A stretch of 64,000 bases of DNA from assembly GCF_000166135.1 (NCBI RefSeq), contig NC_014666.1, forward strand, positions 5,022,001 to 5,086,000. The letters are read 5' to 3'. This document shows, one piece after another, positions 51,058 through 59,353 of this stretch (the first letter of the stretch is position 1; each line of letters begins with the position of its first letter). This stretch comes from Pseudofrankia inefficax (GTDB lineage Bacteria; Actinomycetota; Actinomycetes; Frankiales; Frankiaceae). The notes under the pieces were generated by a model. That model was not told where the DNA came from and did no database searches. It was given only the letters and a program-made list of their open reading frames with translations. The position numbers were made by a program, and so were the translations under genes.

Positions 51058-51723
51058 TCAGGCGGGGGACTCCTTGGCGTCCTGCTCGCCGCGCACGACC
51101 GTGTCGGCGAGCAGGTGCAGCCATTTGGTGACGAGCGCGTCGGCGTCGACGGCGGTCGCGTCGACGTCCGCGATGGACAGGCCGATGGGGCGAAACAGCC
51201 GCCAGCCGAGCGCCACCAGCTGCAGGAAGGCGGCGAAGACCCGCGCCTCCTCGTCCGGCACCTCGTTGCCATGGGCGCGGGCGTCGCGGGCGACGATTCC
51301 CGCGACCTGGCTGAGCGCGGGCGACGGGCCGAAGACGTCCGCCGAATAGCCGCCCTCCAGCGCGACCCAGCCCATGATCCGGCCGATGCTGTCGTCCGCG
51401 ATCGTCAGAAAGATGTCCACGACGTCGGTGAGTGCCTCGACCTGTTCGAAACGGCCGGCGGAGCGGGCGGCGACACGCTGGTAGACCTCGTGCAGAAGGT
51501 CTTCCTTGGTGCCGAGGTACTGATAGACGAGGCCGAAGTTCACCCGGGCGGCGTCCGCGACCTCGCGCAGCCGCACATTCGCCGGGCCCTGCTCGGCGAT
51601 CAGGCGCTGAGCCGCCTCCAGCAGCGCCTCCCGCACCTCCTGGCGGCCGCGGGGCCGCCGCGCGGCGGCGTCCGGCACGGGCGGCGTACCCGAGGGCTCT
51701 GAGGTGTTGCCGCGAACTGCCAC
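51058..51723 (-). CDS. TetR-family transcriptional regulator (module B)
   Basis: 221 residues. HTH: VRLREVADAARVNFGLVYQY followed by LGTKEDLLHEVYQRV. The sensor domain fills the rest. It is divergent from the module B operon. The 161 bp between holds a well-formed promoter for that operon overlapped by two inverted repeats, a typical repressor arrangement. The ligand is probably a module B substrate or CoA ester, by inference. Confidence 0.92.
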   Translation of the reverse strand: MAVRGNTSEPSGTPPVPDAAARRPRGRQEVREALLEAAQRLIAEQGPANVRLREVADAARVNFGLVYQYLGTKEDLLHEVYQRVAARSAGRFEQVEALTDVVDIFLTIADDSIGRIMGWVALEGGYSADVFGPSPALSQVAGIVARDARAHGNEVPDEEARVFAAFLQLVALGWRLFRPIGLSIADVDATAVDADALVTKWLHLLADTVVRGEQDAKESPA

Positions 51724-51776
51724 TCCTGGATCCTAGGCCGGTCCCCGCGGGCCGGGCGCTCAGCCTGAGCAGGCGG

Positions 51777-51816
51777 TTGCGTGGGTCTAGTCACATGGCT
51801 ATAGTCGTCTGACTAG
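51777..51816 (+). promoter_or_regulatory. module B promoter with overlapping TetR-type operator
   Basis: -35 TTGCGT (51777-51782), 17-bp spacer, -10 TATAGT (51800-51805). Overlapping it are the inverted repeats CTAGTCA-N16-TGACTAG (51787-51793, 51810-51816) and TAGTC-GTCT-GACTA (51802-51815). A repressor bound there would cover the -10 box. Confidence 0.6.
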
Positions 51817-51884
51817 CAAGGGTGCGCGGGCCCGAGAGCCCTCGTCCTCGCGTCGGATACACGTTCAGGGACCGGAGTCCGTCA

Positions 51885-53372
51885 GTGGCTGACACCCTCA
51901 GTTTCACGCAGCTGTACATCGACGGATGGGCCGTCGACGGAGGATCCGAGCCGCTCGAGGTCGAGGACCCCGCGACCGAGGAGGTCTTCACGACCGTGCC
52001 CACCGCGTCGCCCGCCCAGGTCGACGCGGCGATCGAGGCGGCCCGGCGCGCGTTCGACCGGGGCCAGTGGAGCCGTCAGCCGGTCAGCGAGCGGGTGTCC
52101 ACCCTCGCCCGGATGGCGCGGGTGCTCGCTGCGCGTCGCGCCGAGCTGATCGAGACGGTGATCCGCGAGACCGGCGCGACCCAGCTCGTAGCCCAGTGGG
52201 CCCAGGTCGACATGTCGCTCGACCAGGCCCGCCAGCTGCCCGAGCTGTTCGCCACGCTGCCCGAGTGGGAGCACAACGAGGTGCCGCTCGCCGAGTCGTT
52301 CGACCCGGCCGGCCGCGACGTGGTCATGAGCATCCGGCGGTACGAGCCCTGCGGCGTCGTCGCCGCGATCACGCCGTACAACTTCCCCCTGCAGACCGGC
52401 GTGTGGAAGGTCTTCTCCGCGCTCGCCGCCGGCTGCTCGGTCATCCTGCGGCCGAGCCCGCTCACGCCCCTGACCGCGCTGGCGCTCGGTGCCGCCGCCC
52501 AGGAGGCCGGGCTTCCGCCGGGCGTGCTCAACGTCGTGGTCGAGGCCGGTTCTGCCGGTGCCGAGCTGCTCACCAGCGACCGCCGGGTCGACTGCGTCTC
52601 CTTCACCGGGTCGACGGAGGTCGGCCGGCGCATCGCCGCGCAGGCCGCGCCGACGGTGAAGCGCCTGCTTCTCGAACTGGGCGGCAAGTCGGTGCAGCTC
52701 TACCTTCCCGACGCGCTCGGCCCGGGGGCCATCGAGGCCGGCGTGGCCACGGTCTTCGGGTCGCAGGCCGGCCAGGGCTGTGCTTTGCAGACGCGGATGC
52801 TGGTGCCGCGCGACCGCCTCGACGAATGCGTCGAGCGGGCCGGGGCCATGGCGCGGTCGCTGCGGGTGGGCAATCCGCGTGACCCGGAGACCGCGGTCGG
52901 GCCGGTCATCTCCGCCGCGCAGCGCGGCCGCGTCGAGCGGCTCGTCGCGGCCGGCGTCGAGGCGGGCGGGACGCTGGTCGCCGGCGGCGAGCGGCCGGCC
53001 CACCTCCCGGTCGGCTACTACGTCGCCCCGACGGTCGTGCGGGTCGAGGACAACCGCAACCCGCTCGCCCAGCACGAGGTCTTCGGCCCCGTCGTCACCA
53101 TCCAGGGCTACGACGACCTCGACCAGGCCGTCGAGATCACGAACGACTCGGAGTACGGCCTGGCGGCCGGCGTCTACACGGCCGACCTGAAGCTCGGCCT
53201 GAGTCTCTCGGACCGGATCCGTACCGGCACGGTCCAGATCAACCGGGGCGCGGCCAGCGCCTACACGCCCATGGGCGGCGTGAAGCAGAGCGGGATCGGC
53301 CGTGAACGCGGCGTCGCGGGTTTCCGGGAGTACCAGGAGCTCAAGCACGTCGTTCTCGCCGGCGCCCGCTGA
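51885..53372 (+). CDS. NAD(P)-dependent aldehyde dehydrogenase (module B)
   Basis: 495 residues. Glutamate in LLLELGGKSVQLYLPDALG, catalytic Cys in QAGQGCALQTRM, cofactor loop SFTGSTEVGRRIAAQ, C-terminal KQSGIGRERGVAGF. Shares long identical stretches with the module A enzyme (RPSPLTP, GSAGAELLTS). The GTG at 51885 has GGAG seven bases upstream; an earlier in-frame ATG at 51822 overlaps the promoter and was rejected. First gene of the plus-strand module B operon. Confidence 0.95.
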   Translation: MADTLSFTQLYIDGWAVDGGSEPLEVEDPATEEVFTTVPTASPAQVDAAIEAARRAFDRGQWSRQPVSERVSTLARMARVLAARRAELIETVIRETGATQLVAQWAQVDMSLDQARQLPELFATLPEWEHNEVPLAESFDPAGRDVVMSIRRYEPCGVVAAITPYNFPLQTGVWKVFSALAAGCSVILRPSPLTPLTALALGAAAQEAGLPPGVLNVVVEAGSAGAELLTSDRRVDCVSFTGSTEVGRRIAAQAAPTVKRLLLELGGKSVQLYLPDALGPGAIEAGVATVFGSQAGQGCALQTRMLVPRDRLDECVERAGAMARSLRVGNPRDPETAVGPVISAAQRGRVERLVAAGVEAGGTLVAGGERPAHLPVGYYVAPTVVRVEDNRNPLAQHEVFGPVVTIQGYDDLDQAVEITNDSEYGLAAGVYTADLKLGLSLSDRIRTGTVQINRGAASAYTPMGGVKQSGIGRERGVAGFREYQELKHVVLAGAR

Positions 53373-53388
53373 CGATCGGAACGGGGAC

Positions 53389-53592
53389 ATGGAGAAATCG
53401 GGCCTGGCCTTCTCGGTGGACCGGGAGTCGTGCCTGGGGTCGGGTTCCTGCGCCTTCCACGCGCCGGGGACCTTCGATCTCGACGACGACCTGAAGGTCG
53501 TCGTGCTGGCCGACGGCGACCCGGACGCCGCCGTCGCCGCCGCCATCGACTCCTGCCCGTCGGGAGCACTCAGACGCAAGGAGACGGGATGA
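53389..53592 (+). CDS. single-cluster ferredoxin, probable P450 donor (module B)
   Basis: 67 residues with C-x5-C (CLGSGSC) and distal CP (DSCPSGAL), a [3Fe-4S]-type pattern. ATG at 53389, 16 bases after the aldehyde dehydrogenase stop. Its stop overlaps the Ddn-like start (ATGA). Paralog of 8075-8293. The order differs from module A: here the Ddn-like gene separates ferredoxin and P450. Confidence 0.93.
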   Translation: MEKSGLAFSVDRESCLGSGSCAFHAPGTFDLDDDLKVVVLADGDPDAAVAAAIDSCPSGALRRKETG

Positions 53593-54053
53593 CCAGCGAC
53601 GACACGAGCACCAGCGAAGCCGGCGCCGCGGGGTACACCGCCCCCGACCTGGCGCTCTTCGGCGACGGGCACGTCGAGCGCTACCTCCAGACGGACGGCG
53701 CCGTCGGGCACGCCTGGAACGGCGTCACCTGCCTGCTGCTGTGGACGGTCGGCCGGCGGACCGGCCAGCGGCGGGTGAACCCGCTCATCTACGGCCGCGA
53801 CGGCGACGACTACCTGGTGATCGCCTCCCAGGGCGGCGCGCCGAACCATCCCGGCTGGTACCACAACCTGCTCGCCCAGCCCGAGGTCGAGGTGCAGGTG
53901 GAGGCGGACCGGTTCACCGCGCGGGCCCGCACCGCCGAGGGCGAGGAGCGCGACCGGCTCTGGACGCTGATGGCGGCCCGCTGGCCGAACTACGACGAGT
54001 ACACGAAGCGGACGACCCGGCGGATTCCCGTGGTCGTCCTGGAACGCGTCTGA
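53589..54053 (+). CDS. nitroreductase-family deazaflavin (F420)-type oxidoreductase, Ddn-like (module B)
   Basis: 154 residues, paralog of 6295-6729. Hallmarks: LWTVGRRTGQRRVNPLIYG, DGDDYLVIASQGGAPNHPGW, WYHNLLAQPEVEVQV, and the terminal NYDEYTKRTTRRIPVVVLE. The ATG at 53589 overlaps the ferredoxin stop, so the pair is translationally coupled, which suggests a shared role in electron transfer or substrate reduction. F420 binding is inferred from the family. Confidence 0.92.
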   Translation: MTSDDTSTSEAGAAGYTAPDLALFGDGHVERYLQTDGAVGHAWNGVTCLLLWTVGRRTGQRRVNPLIYGRDGDDYLVIASQGGAPNHPGWYHNLLAQPEVEVQVEADRFTARARTAEGEERDRLWTLMAARWPNYDEYTKRTTRRIPVVVLERV

Positions 54054-54131
54054 TGCCCGGCGCGAAACCGAACACGGGACTCGCAGAACCGGGCAGCGGC
54101 CGTGCCCGGACACGACAGGGGCTGGACTGAC

Positions 54132-55391
54132 ATGAGCGACATCGCGACCCTGGACCCGCGGCGCATCCGCGAGCTGTTCGACCTGCGCAGCGACGTCTAC
54201 GCGAACCGCGGCGGTGGCTTCGACCTCGACTTCTACCCGGAGCTGCACCGGCTACGCGAGACCGGCCCCGTGCACGCCGGCGTCGTCGGGCCGCTGGTCG
54301 GCTATCACGGCGAGGCCTTCTTCCAGGGCCTTCCCTTCCCCGACCTGCCGCACTTCTCGGTGTTCGACTTCGCCACCTGCCAGGACGTGCTGCGTGACGG
54401 CGACACCTTCGGGTCCAAGCCGACCGCGCCGGGCCCGGAGCTCGACCTGAGTGACAGCGTGATGCTCTACTTCGACGGCGACCGGCACCGGCGGTACCGC
54501 GCGCTGGTCCAGTCGTCCTTCGTCCCGAAGCGCGGTGCGTGGTGGTCCGAGCGCTGGATCGAGAGCACCGTCCAGGGCCTCATCGACACGTTCGAGCGCA
54601 ACGGCCGCGCGGACCTCAACGTCGAGTTCTGCGCCCCGATCCCGCTGCTGACGATCTGCGGCAGCTTCGGGATCGGGGTCGCCGACGCGCTGCGGGTCCG
54701 CGAGGCCGCGACGTCGGACGGCGGTGACCGCGCGCTGCTCGCCAGCATCCTGATGCCCATCATCAGCGAACGGCGCAAGGAGCCGCGGGACGACATCATC
54801 AGCGTGCTCGTCCGGGCCGAGGTCGCCGACGGCGACGGGCCACGCGAGGTCCTCTCCGACGTCGACATCCTGGGCTTCGCGCTGCTGCTGCTGGCCGCCG
54901 GCTCGGGCACCACCTGGAAGCAGATGGGCATCACCCTGCTCGCGCTGCTGCGTCATCCACGCTGGCTGGAGGCCGTCCGCGCCGACCGGACGCTGCTGCG
55001 CCCGGCGATCGAGGAGTCGCTGCGCTGGATGCCGACCGACCCGATGTTCACCCGGTACGCCCTGCGGGACACCGAGCTCGGCGGGGTCGCGATCCCGGCT
55101 CGGTCCGTGGTGCACCTGTGCTTCGCGGCGGCGAACCGGGACCCGGCCCGCTGGGAGCGGCCCGACGAGTTCGACCCGTCCCGCCCGCCGGGGGCCCACC
55201 TCGGCTTCGGCGGAGGCCCGCACATCTGCCTGGGCATGCACGTCGCGCGGGCCGAGATCCACACCGCCATCGACGCGCTGCTCGACCGCCTGCCGGGCCT
55301 TCGCCTCGATGAGGACGCCGAGGCCCCGCAGATCATCGGGATGTACGAGCGCGGCCCGACCTCGGTGCCGGTGGTCTGGGACACGCCGTGA
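54132..55391 (+). CDS. cytochrome P450 (module B)
   Basis: 419 residues. Heme loop FGGGPHICLGMHVARAE, ExxR EESLRWMP, I-helix LLAAGSGTTWKQMG. As in the module A P450, the acid of the acid-alcohol pair is glycine. N-terminal block GYHGEAFFQGLPFPDLPHFS is shared almost exactly with 6831-8078. Start ATG at 54132; an in-frame ATG at 54102 has no site. The GTG of the DUF35 gene overlaps its stop (GTGA). Confidence 0.95.
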   Translation: MSDIATLDPRRIRELFDLRSDVYANRGGGFDLDFYPELHRLRETGPVHAGVVGPLVGYHGEAFFQGLPFPDLPHFSVFDFATCQDVLRDGDTFGSKPTAPGPELDLSDSVMLYFDGDRHRRYRALVQSSFVPKRGAWWSERWIESTVQGLIDTFERNGRADLNVEFCAPIPLLTICGSFGIGVADALRVREAATSDGGDRALLASILMPIISERRKEPRDDIISVLVRAEVADGDGPREVLSDVDILGFALLLLAAGSGTTWKQMGITLLALLRHPRWLEAVRADRTLLRPAIEESLRWMPTDPMFTRYALRDTELGGVAIPARSVVHLCFAAANRDPARWERPDEFDPSRPPGAHLGFGGGPHICLGMHVARAEIHTAIDALLDRLPGLRLDEDAEAPQIIGMYERGPTSVPVVWDTP

Positions 55392-55930
55392 CCGGCCCGG
55401 GTATCGAGGGCGGTGCGCTGGTCGTCGAGGACTTCGAACGGGTGGCGCCGCCGCTGACCGACCGGACCGCGGCCTTCTGGACCTCGGGCGCCGACGGCCT
55501 GCTGCGGATCGCCCGCTGCCAGGACTGCGGCCGCTACCTGCACCCGCCGCGCCCGGTCTGCTCGGCCTGCCAGGGGCGCGGCGTCGCGTTCACCCCGGTG
55601 TCCGGGCGGGGCACCGTCTGGTCCTGGACGGTCAACCGGTACGGCTGGGTGCCGTCCATGCCACCGCCGTACCTGGTGGCCGACGTCGAGCTGGTCGAGC
55701 AGCCCGGTCTGCGGCTGCTGACCAACCTCGTCGACTGCCCGGCGGCCGAGGTGTACGTCGGCCTGCCCGTCCAGGTGTGCTTCGCCAGGGCCGGTGAGGC
55801 GTATATCCCGCTCTTCCGGCCGGAGGCCGGCAATGCACAGGGCCGGCCGGAGGCCGGCAATGCACAGGGCCGGCCGGAGGCCGGCAATGCACAGGGCCGG
55901 CCGGAGGCCGGAGGTGGGGATCAGCGATGA
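55388..55930 (+). CDS. DUF35 OB-fold zinc-ribbon protein with repetitive tail (module B)
   Basis: 180 residues. Zinc ribbon with four cysteines (CQDC ... CSAC), OB-fold strand VWSWTVNRYGW. The last 35 residues are a nine-residue repeat RPEAGNAQG, three full and one partial copy, coded by perfect 27-bp DNA repeats; this tail is absent from the module A protein and probably disordered. Start overlaps the P450 stop; stop overlaps the thiolase-like start. Probable partner of the thiolase-like protein. Confidence 0.93.
   Translation: MTGPGIEGGALVVEDFERVAPPLTDRTAAFWTSGADGLLRIARCQDCGRYLHPPRPVCSACQGRGVAFTPVSGRGTVWSWTVNRYGWVPSMPPPYLVADVELVEQPGLRLLTNLVDCPAAEVYVGLPVQVCFARAGEAYIPLFRPEAGNAQGRPEAGNAQGRPEAGNAQGRPEAGGGDQR
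55817..55912 (+). repeat. 27-bp tandem repeats coding the DUF35 tail
   Basis: Three identical 27-bp units (55817, 55844, 55871) and a 15-bp partial unit (55898-55912), all in frame, coding RPEAGNAQG. Expansion or contraction by slippage would keep the frame. Confidence 0.95.
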
Positions 55931-57087
55931 CCCGGGCTGAGGATCTGGCGGTGATCAGCGGGGCCGGGCGGTCACGGATCGGGCGGCGGCTCGGGATCGA
56001 CCCCTGGGTGCTGACCGCGGACGCCGCGCTGGCCGCGATCGCCGACGCCGGGCTGACGACGGCGGACATCGACGGGGTCTCGACCTACCCGGGCGCGTTC
56101 TGGTCGACGCCCGGGATCACCGGCGCCGGCGTGGACGACGTCCGGTCGATGCTCGGGCTGCGGCTGCGCTGGCACAACGGCGGCGGCGAGACCGCGGGTC
56201 AGCTCGGCTCGGTCATCAACGCGGTCCTGGCCGTGGCCGCCGGGTTCGCGACCCATGTCCTGTGCTTCCGCACAGTCTGGGAGTCCACCGCGCAGCAGGG
56301 CTACGCGGGCCGGGCGGCCACGCTGCTCGACGGCGGTGGCACGGCCGGGCAGCCGGTCCGCTTCGGCCGGGAGCTCACCCAGTGGACCACGCCGTTCGGG
56401 ATCGGCTACCCGTCGCACGCCGCCCTGGACATGCGGCGGCGCGTCGAGCTCGCCGGCGCCACCCGGGAGCAGTTCGCCCAGGTCGCGCTGGTCAGCCGGG
56501 CTCATGCCGCGCGCAACGAGGCGGCGGTCTACCGCGACCCGCTCACCCTGGAGACCTACCTGAACGCGCGGATGATCTCCGATCCGCTCTGCCTGTACGA
56601 CTGCGACGTCCCGGTGGACGGCTCGGTGGCGTTCGTCGTCTCGCGTGCCGGGAGCGTGCCGGATCCCGGCCGGGCGGTGAGCTTCGAGGGCCTGGGCAGC
56701 GCCTCCGGTTTCGACGAGGCAGCGGCGATGATGTGGACGCGCACCGACCTGAAGCCGATGGACGTCGACGTGGCGCAGGTCTACGACGGGTTCACGGTCT
56801 ACGCCCTGCGCTGGCTGGAGGCCCTCGGCTTCTGCGGCCGCTACGAGGCCACGGACTTCGTCGACGGCGGCACCCGCATCCGCGCCGGTGGCGAGCTGCC
56901 GCTCAACACCGGAGGCGGGCAGCTCTCCGCCGGGCGGATGCACGGGTACGGCGGCCTGCTCGAGGCCTGCCTCCAGCTGCGCGGCGAGGCGGGCGGCCAC
57001 CAGCTCGCCGACCGCCCCCAGGTCGCCGCCGTGACCAGCGGCGCCGAGAACTTCACCTCGTCGCTGCTGCTCGGCGCACCCCAATGA
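55927..57087 (+). CDS. thiolase-like (SCP2/lipid-transfer type) protein, probable aldolase subunit (module B)
   Basis: 386 residues, paralog of 11010-12230. AVISGAGRSRIGRRL opens the fold; the nucleophile helix reads GQLGSVINAVLAVAAGF without the reactive cysteine; VAQVYDGFTVYALRWLEALG and NTGGGQLSAGRMHGYGGLLE are conserved. DUF35 plus cysteine-less thiolase is the layout of Ltp2-ChsH2-type retro-aldolases. Overlaps the DUF35 stop by 4 bp (ATGA). Last gene of the module B operon. Confidence 0.9.
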   Translation: MTRAEDLAVISGAGRSRIGRRLGIDPWVLTADAALAAIADAGLTTADIDGVSTYPGAFWSTPGITGAGVDDVRSMLGLRLRWHNGGGETAGQLGSVINAVLAVAAGFATHVLCFRTVWESTAQQGYAGRAATLLDGGGTAGQPVRFGRELTQWTTPFGIGYPSHAALDMRRRVELAGATREQFAQVALVSRAHAARNEAAVYRDPLTLETYLNARMISDPLCLYDCDVPVDGSVAFVVSRAGSVPDPGRAVSFEGLGSASGFDEAAAMMWTRTDLKPMDVDVAQVYDGFTVYALRWLEALGFCGRYEATDFVDGGTRIRAGGELPLNTGGGQLSAGRMHGYGGLLEACLQLRGEAGGHQLADRPQVAAVTSGAENFTSSLLLGAPQ

Positions 57088-57185
57088 CCGTCCCACCACG
57101 CTGACCACCCACTCCCCCACCATCTCTTCGGCCGTGGCAGCGGCACCGTCCCTGGTGATCACGGCGGACGGCCTGGGGGCGGCCG

Positions 57186-57920
57186 GTGGGTAGCATCCGG
57201 ATCGTGCGAGACCCCCTCACCCCGGACCGGGTGATCGACGCCGCGAGATCGCTGCTGGAGCGCGACGGCGTCCGGGAGTTCTCCATGCGCAGGCTCGCCG
57301 CGGACCTCGGGGTGGCGCCCACCGCGATCTACTGGCACGTCGGCAACCGGGATCAGCTGATCGACGCCGTCGTCGACCAGACCTCGGATGTACTGGGCCA
57401 GGTGAGCACGGTCGGCCGGGCTCCGATGGACCGTGTCCTGTCGACCGCCTCGTCCCTGCTCGCGAACATCAACCAGCATCTCTGGCTGGTCGAGCTGGCT
57501 CATCAGCGCGGAATCCTGCTGGCGCTGCTCGGGCCGGCCAGGCGGTCGATCGCGGCGGAGTTCGCCGCCGCGGGCCTGCGCGGCCCGGGGATCGCCGACG
57601 CGACCAACGCGGTCGTCCAGCTCGTCGGTGACCACGTGACGGTCGGGTACTTCGCCAGGACCTGGCGCGCGCAGGCCGTCGGCGACGATCTTCAGGATTG
57701 TGCCGGCCCGGCCCTCGAGGAGGCCGCCGCCGCCGCGCTCTCCCGCATCCCGGACCGGGACCGGACCTTCGCCGTCATGCTGCGGGCGCTGGTCGCGGGG
57801 CTGTTGGCGGACTCGTCGGGGCCGGACGGCACCGACGATCAACCCGCCGCGAGGATCTCCGCGGGCGCTGGCCCGATCCTGGACGCCGTGGACGTCAGCA
57901 GGTCCGGGTCGAAGCCGTAG
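57186..57920 (+). CDS. TetR-family transcriptional regulator
   Basis: 244 residues (GTG at 57186; GTG 57204 is an alternative start). HTH: SMRRLAADLGVAPTAIYWHV followed by GNRDQLIDAVVDQTSD. The sensor domain is of TetR_C type. The 3' end overlaps the converging amidohydrolase by 82 bp, so the last 27 residues are coded on the strand opposite a real gene; the tail (ISAGAGPILDAV) may be an extension gained by loss of an earlier stop. It may act on the mirrored sites at 59076-59304, by inference. Confidence 0.88.
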   Translation: MGSIRIVRDPLTPDRVIDAARSLLERDGVREFSMRRLAADLGVAPTAIYWHVGNRDQLIDAVVDQTSDVLGQVSTVGRAPMDRVLSTASSLLANINQHLWLVELAHQRGILLALLGPARRSIAAEFAAAGLRGPGIADATNAVVQLVGDHVTVGYFARTWRAQAVGDDLQDCAGPALEEAAAAALSRIPDRDRTFAVMLRALVAGLLADSSGPDGTDDQPAARISAGAGPILDAVDVSRSGSKP

Positions 57921-59014
57921 AACTCGATCGCGTTGAGGCCGAGAATGCGCCGAGCCTCCTCGGCCGGCACGCCCGCGACCGCGGCGGAGATGGATTTCCT
58001 GCTGTCCGGCCACGTGCTTTCCGTGTGCGGGTAGTCGCTGCCCCACATCATCCGGCCCACGCCGGCCTCATGACGGCGACCCGCCTCGGCCGCGCCCATG
58101 AAGCTCACCCCGAACCAGATGTTCTGCCGCAGGTAGTCGCTCGGGCGCCGGCCCAGGTCCTGGATGAATGCCGGGCCGACGAGCTCCCGCATGGCGGCCG
58201 CCGACTCGTACTCGGCCGCGCCGGTGAGGATGGCGTGCAGCCCGTCATGCTTCACGGCGTCGTCGAGCACGCCGGCGAAGCTCTGCTCGGTGACGACGTA
58301 GCGCAGTGATGGATGGCGCTCGAAGGTCCCGGCCCAGATGAGCAGCCAGAGGTTGCGGTGCGAGTAGAAGGTGAACTCCTGCAGGTAGACGAGACGGGCC
58401 ATGCCCGGCTTGCCGCCGTAGTCCGGCGAGCCGCTGCCGCCGTGGTGGTTGATCGGCACGTCGAGGTCGGCGCAGGCGGCCCAGATCCGGTCGTAGCTCT
58501 CGTCCCAGATCGGCGGGATCGTGGCGCCCGGCGGGATCGACGGCAGCAGGATGCCGCCGGTCAGGCCGTTCTCCCGGGCCCAGGTGATCTCCGCGACGGC
58601 GGCGTCCGGGTCGTTGAACAGGATCTGCGCGATCCCGGCCCGCCGGCCCGGCGTCTCCTGGCAGAAGTCGGCGAGCCAGCGGTTGTGTGCCTGCAGCCCG
58701 GCCCAGCGGCGCTGGTAGTCCGCGGCCGACGGGGGCCCGGCGACGAGGCTGGTCTGCGGGCAGAACGGCGGCGCGGTGTTCGGGAAGATGACCTCCGCGA
58801 CGATGCCGTCCTCCTCCAGGTGGCGTAACCGCTTCGCGCTGTCCCAGTTCCGGTCCGCGTACACGTCGTCGAGATCGCTCCACGGGTTGACGAACTCACG
58901 CGCCCACCGGTCGAAATCGTCGCGCCATTCGGCGGCGAGATAGTCGCGGTATCCGAGAATCGGCGCGCCGGCATGACAGTCCGCCGACACGATCACCACT
59001 GGTTCGCTGGCCAT
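57839..59014 (-). CDS. amidohydrolase-2 (ACMSD-like) family metal enzyme
   Basis: 391 residues. N-terminal metal strand VVIVSADCHAGAPILGYRDY; internal histidines in PINHHGGSGSPDYGG; C-terminal acid in MMWGSDYPHTESTWPDS. ATG at 59014 starts with the conserved core; an in-frame ATG at 59104 lies within the regulatory repeats and was rejected. Divergent from a second family member at 59354 and overlapping the TetR gene at its 3' end. Confidence 0.92.
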   Translation of the reverse strand: MASEPVVIVSADCHAGAPILGYRDYLAAEWRDDFDRWAREFVNPWSDLDDVYADRNWDSAKRLRHLEEDGIVAEVIFPNTAPPFCPQTSLVAGPPSAADYQRRWAGLQAHNRWLADFCQETPGRRAGIAQILFNDPDAAVAEITWARENGLTGGILLPSIPPGATIPPIWDESYDRIWAACADLDVPINHHGGSGSPDYGGKPGMARLVYLQEFTFYSHRNLWLLIWAGTFERHPSLRYVVTEQSFAGVLDDAVKHDGLHAILTGAAEYESAAAMRELVGPAFIQDLGRRPSDYLRQNIWFGVSFMGAAEAGRRHEAGVGRMMWGSDYPHTESTWPDSRKSISAAVAGVPAEEARRILGLNAIEFYGFDPDLLTSTASRIGPAPAEILAAG

Positions 59015-59075
59015 CCGTGCGTCGAGTTCCACGACACCCTCCAGGAGCCCCTTCGCGCCGCCGCGGTCGGCGGCA

Positions 59076-59304
59076 CTGTAACGGGTGTAACATAGCAAGT
59101 ACATGAAGTCTTTGCTATGCCTCCGCGAAGCCAGCGGGATCGCCCGGCGCGGCGGCCGCGATCACGCCTGCAACCAAGGGCTCCGCCCAGGCGGGCGGCC
59201 ATCAGCCCTGGCACGGCGCCAACCGTGCACGCACCGTCACTCAGCCACACCCGGTCCGTACATAGCATCCGCCATCCTCGCATGCTATGTTACGCGTGTT
59301 ACAG
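59076..59304. promoter_or_regulatory. mirror-image pair of composite sites controlling two divergent amidohydrolases
   Basis: Left site 59076-59119: CTGTAAC-N5-TAACATAGCA, continuing as CATAGCAA-N13-TTGCTATG (59091-59098, 59112-59119). Right site 59261-59304: CATAGCAT-N13-ATGCTATG (59261-59268, 59282-59289), then the reverse complement of CTGTAAC-N5-TAACATAGCA (59283-59304). The two sites are inverted copies with the same arm length and the same spacer, each about 50-60 bp from its gene start. Both genes should answer to one regulator. Confidence 0.75.
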
Positions 59305-59353
59305 CCTGGGGACGGCCGAATCGCGCTGGCGACTGGATGGAACGGAGAGACCT

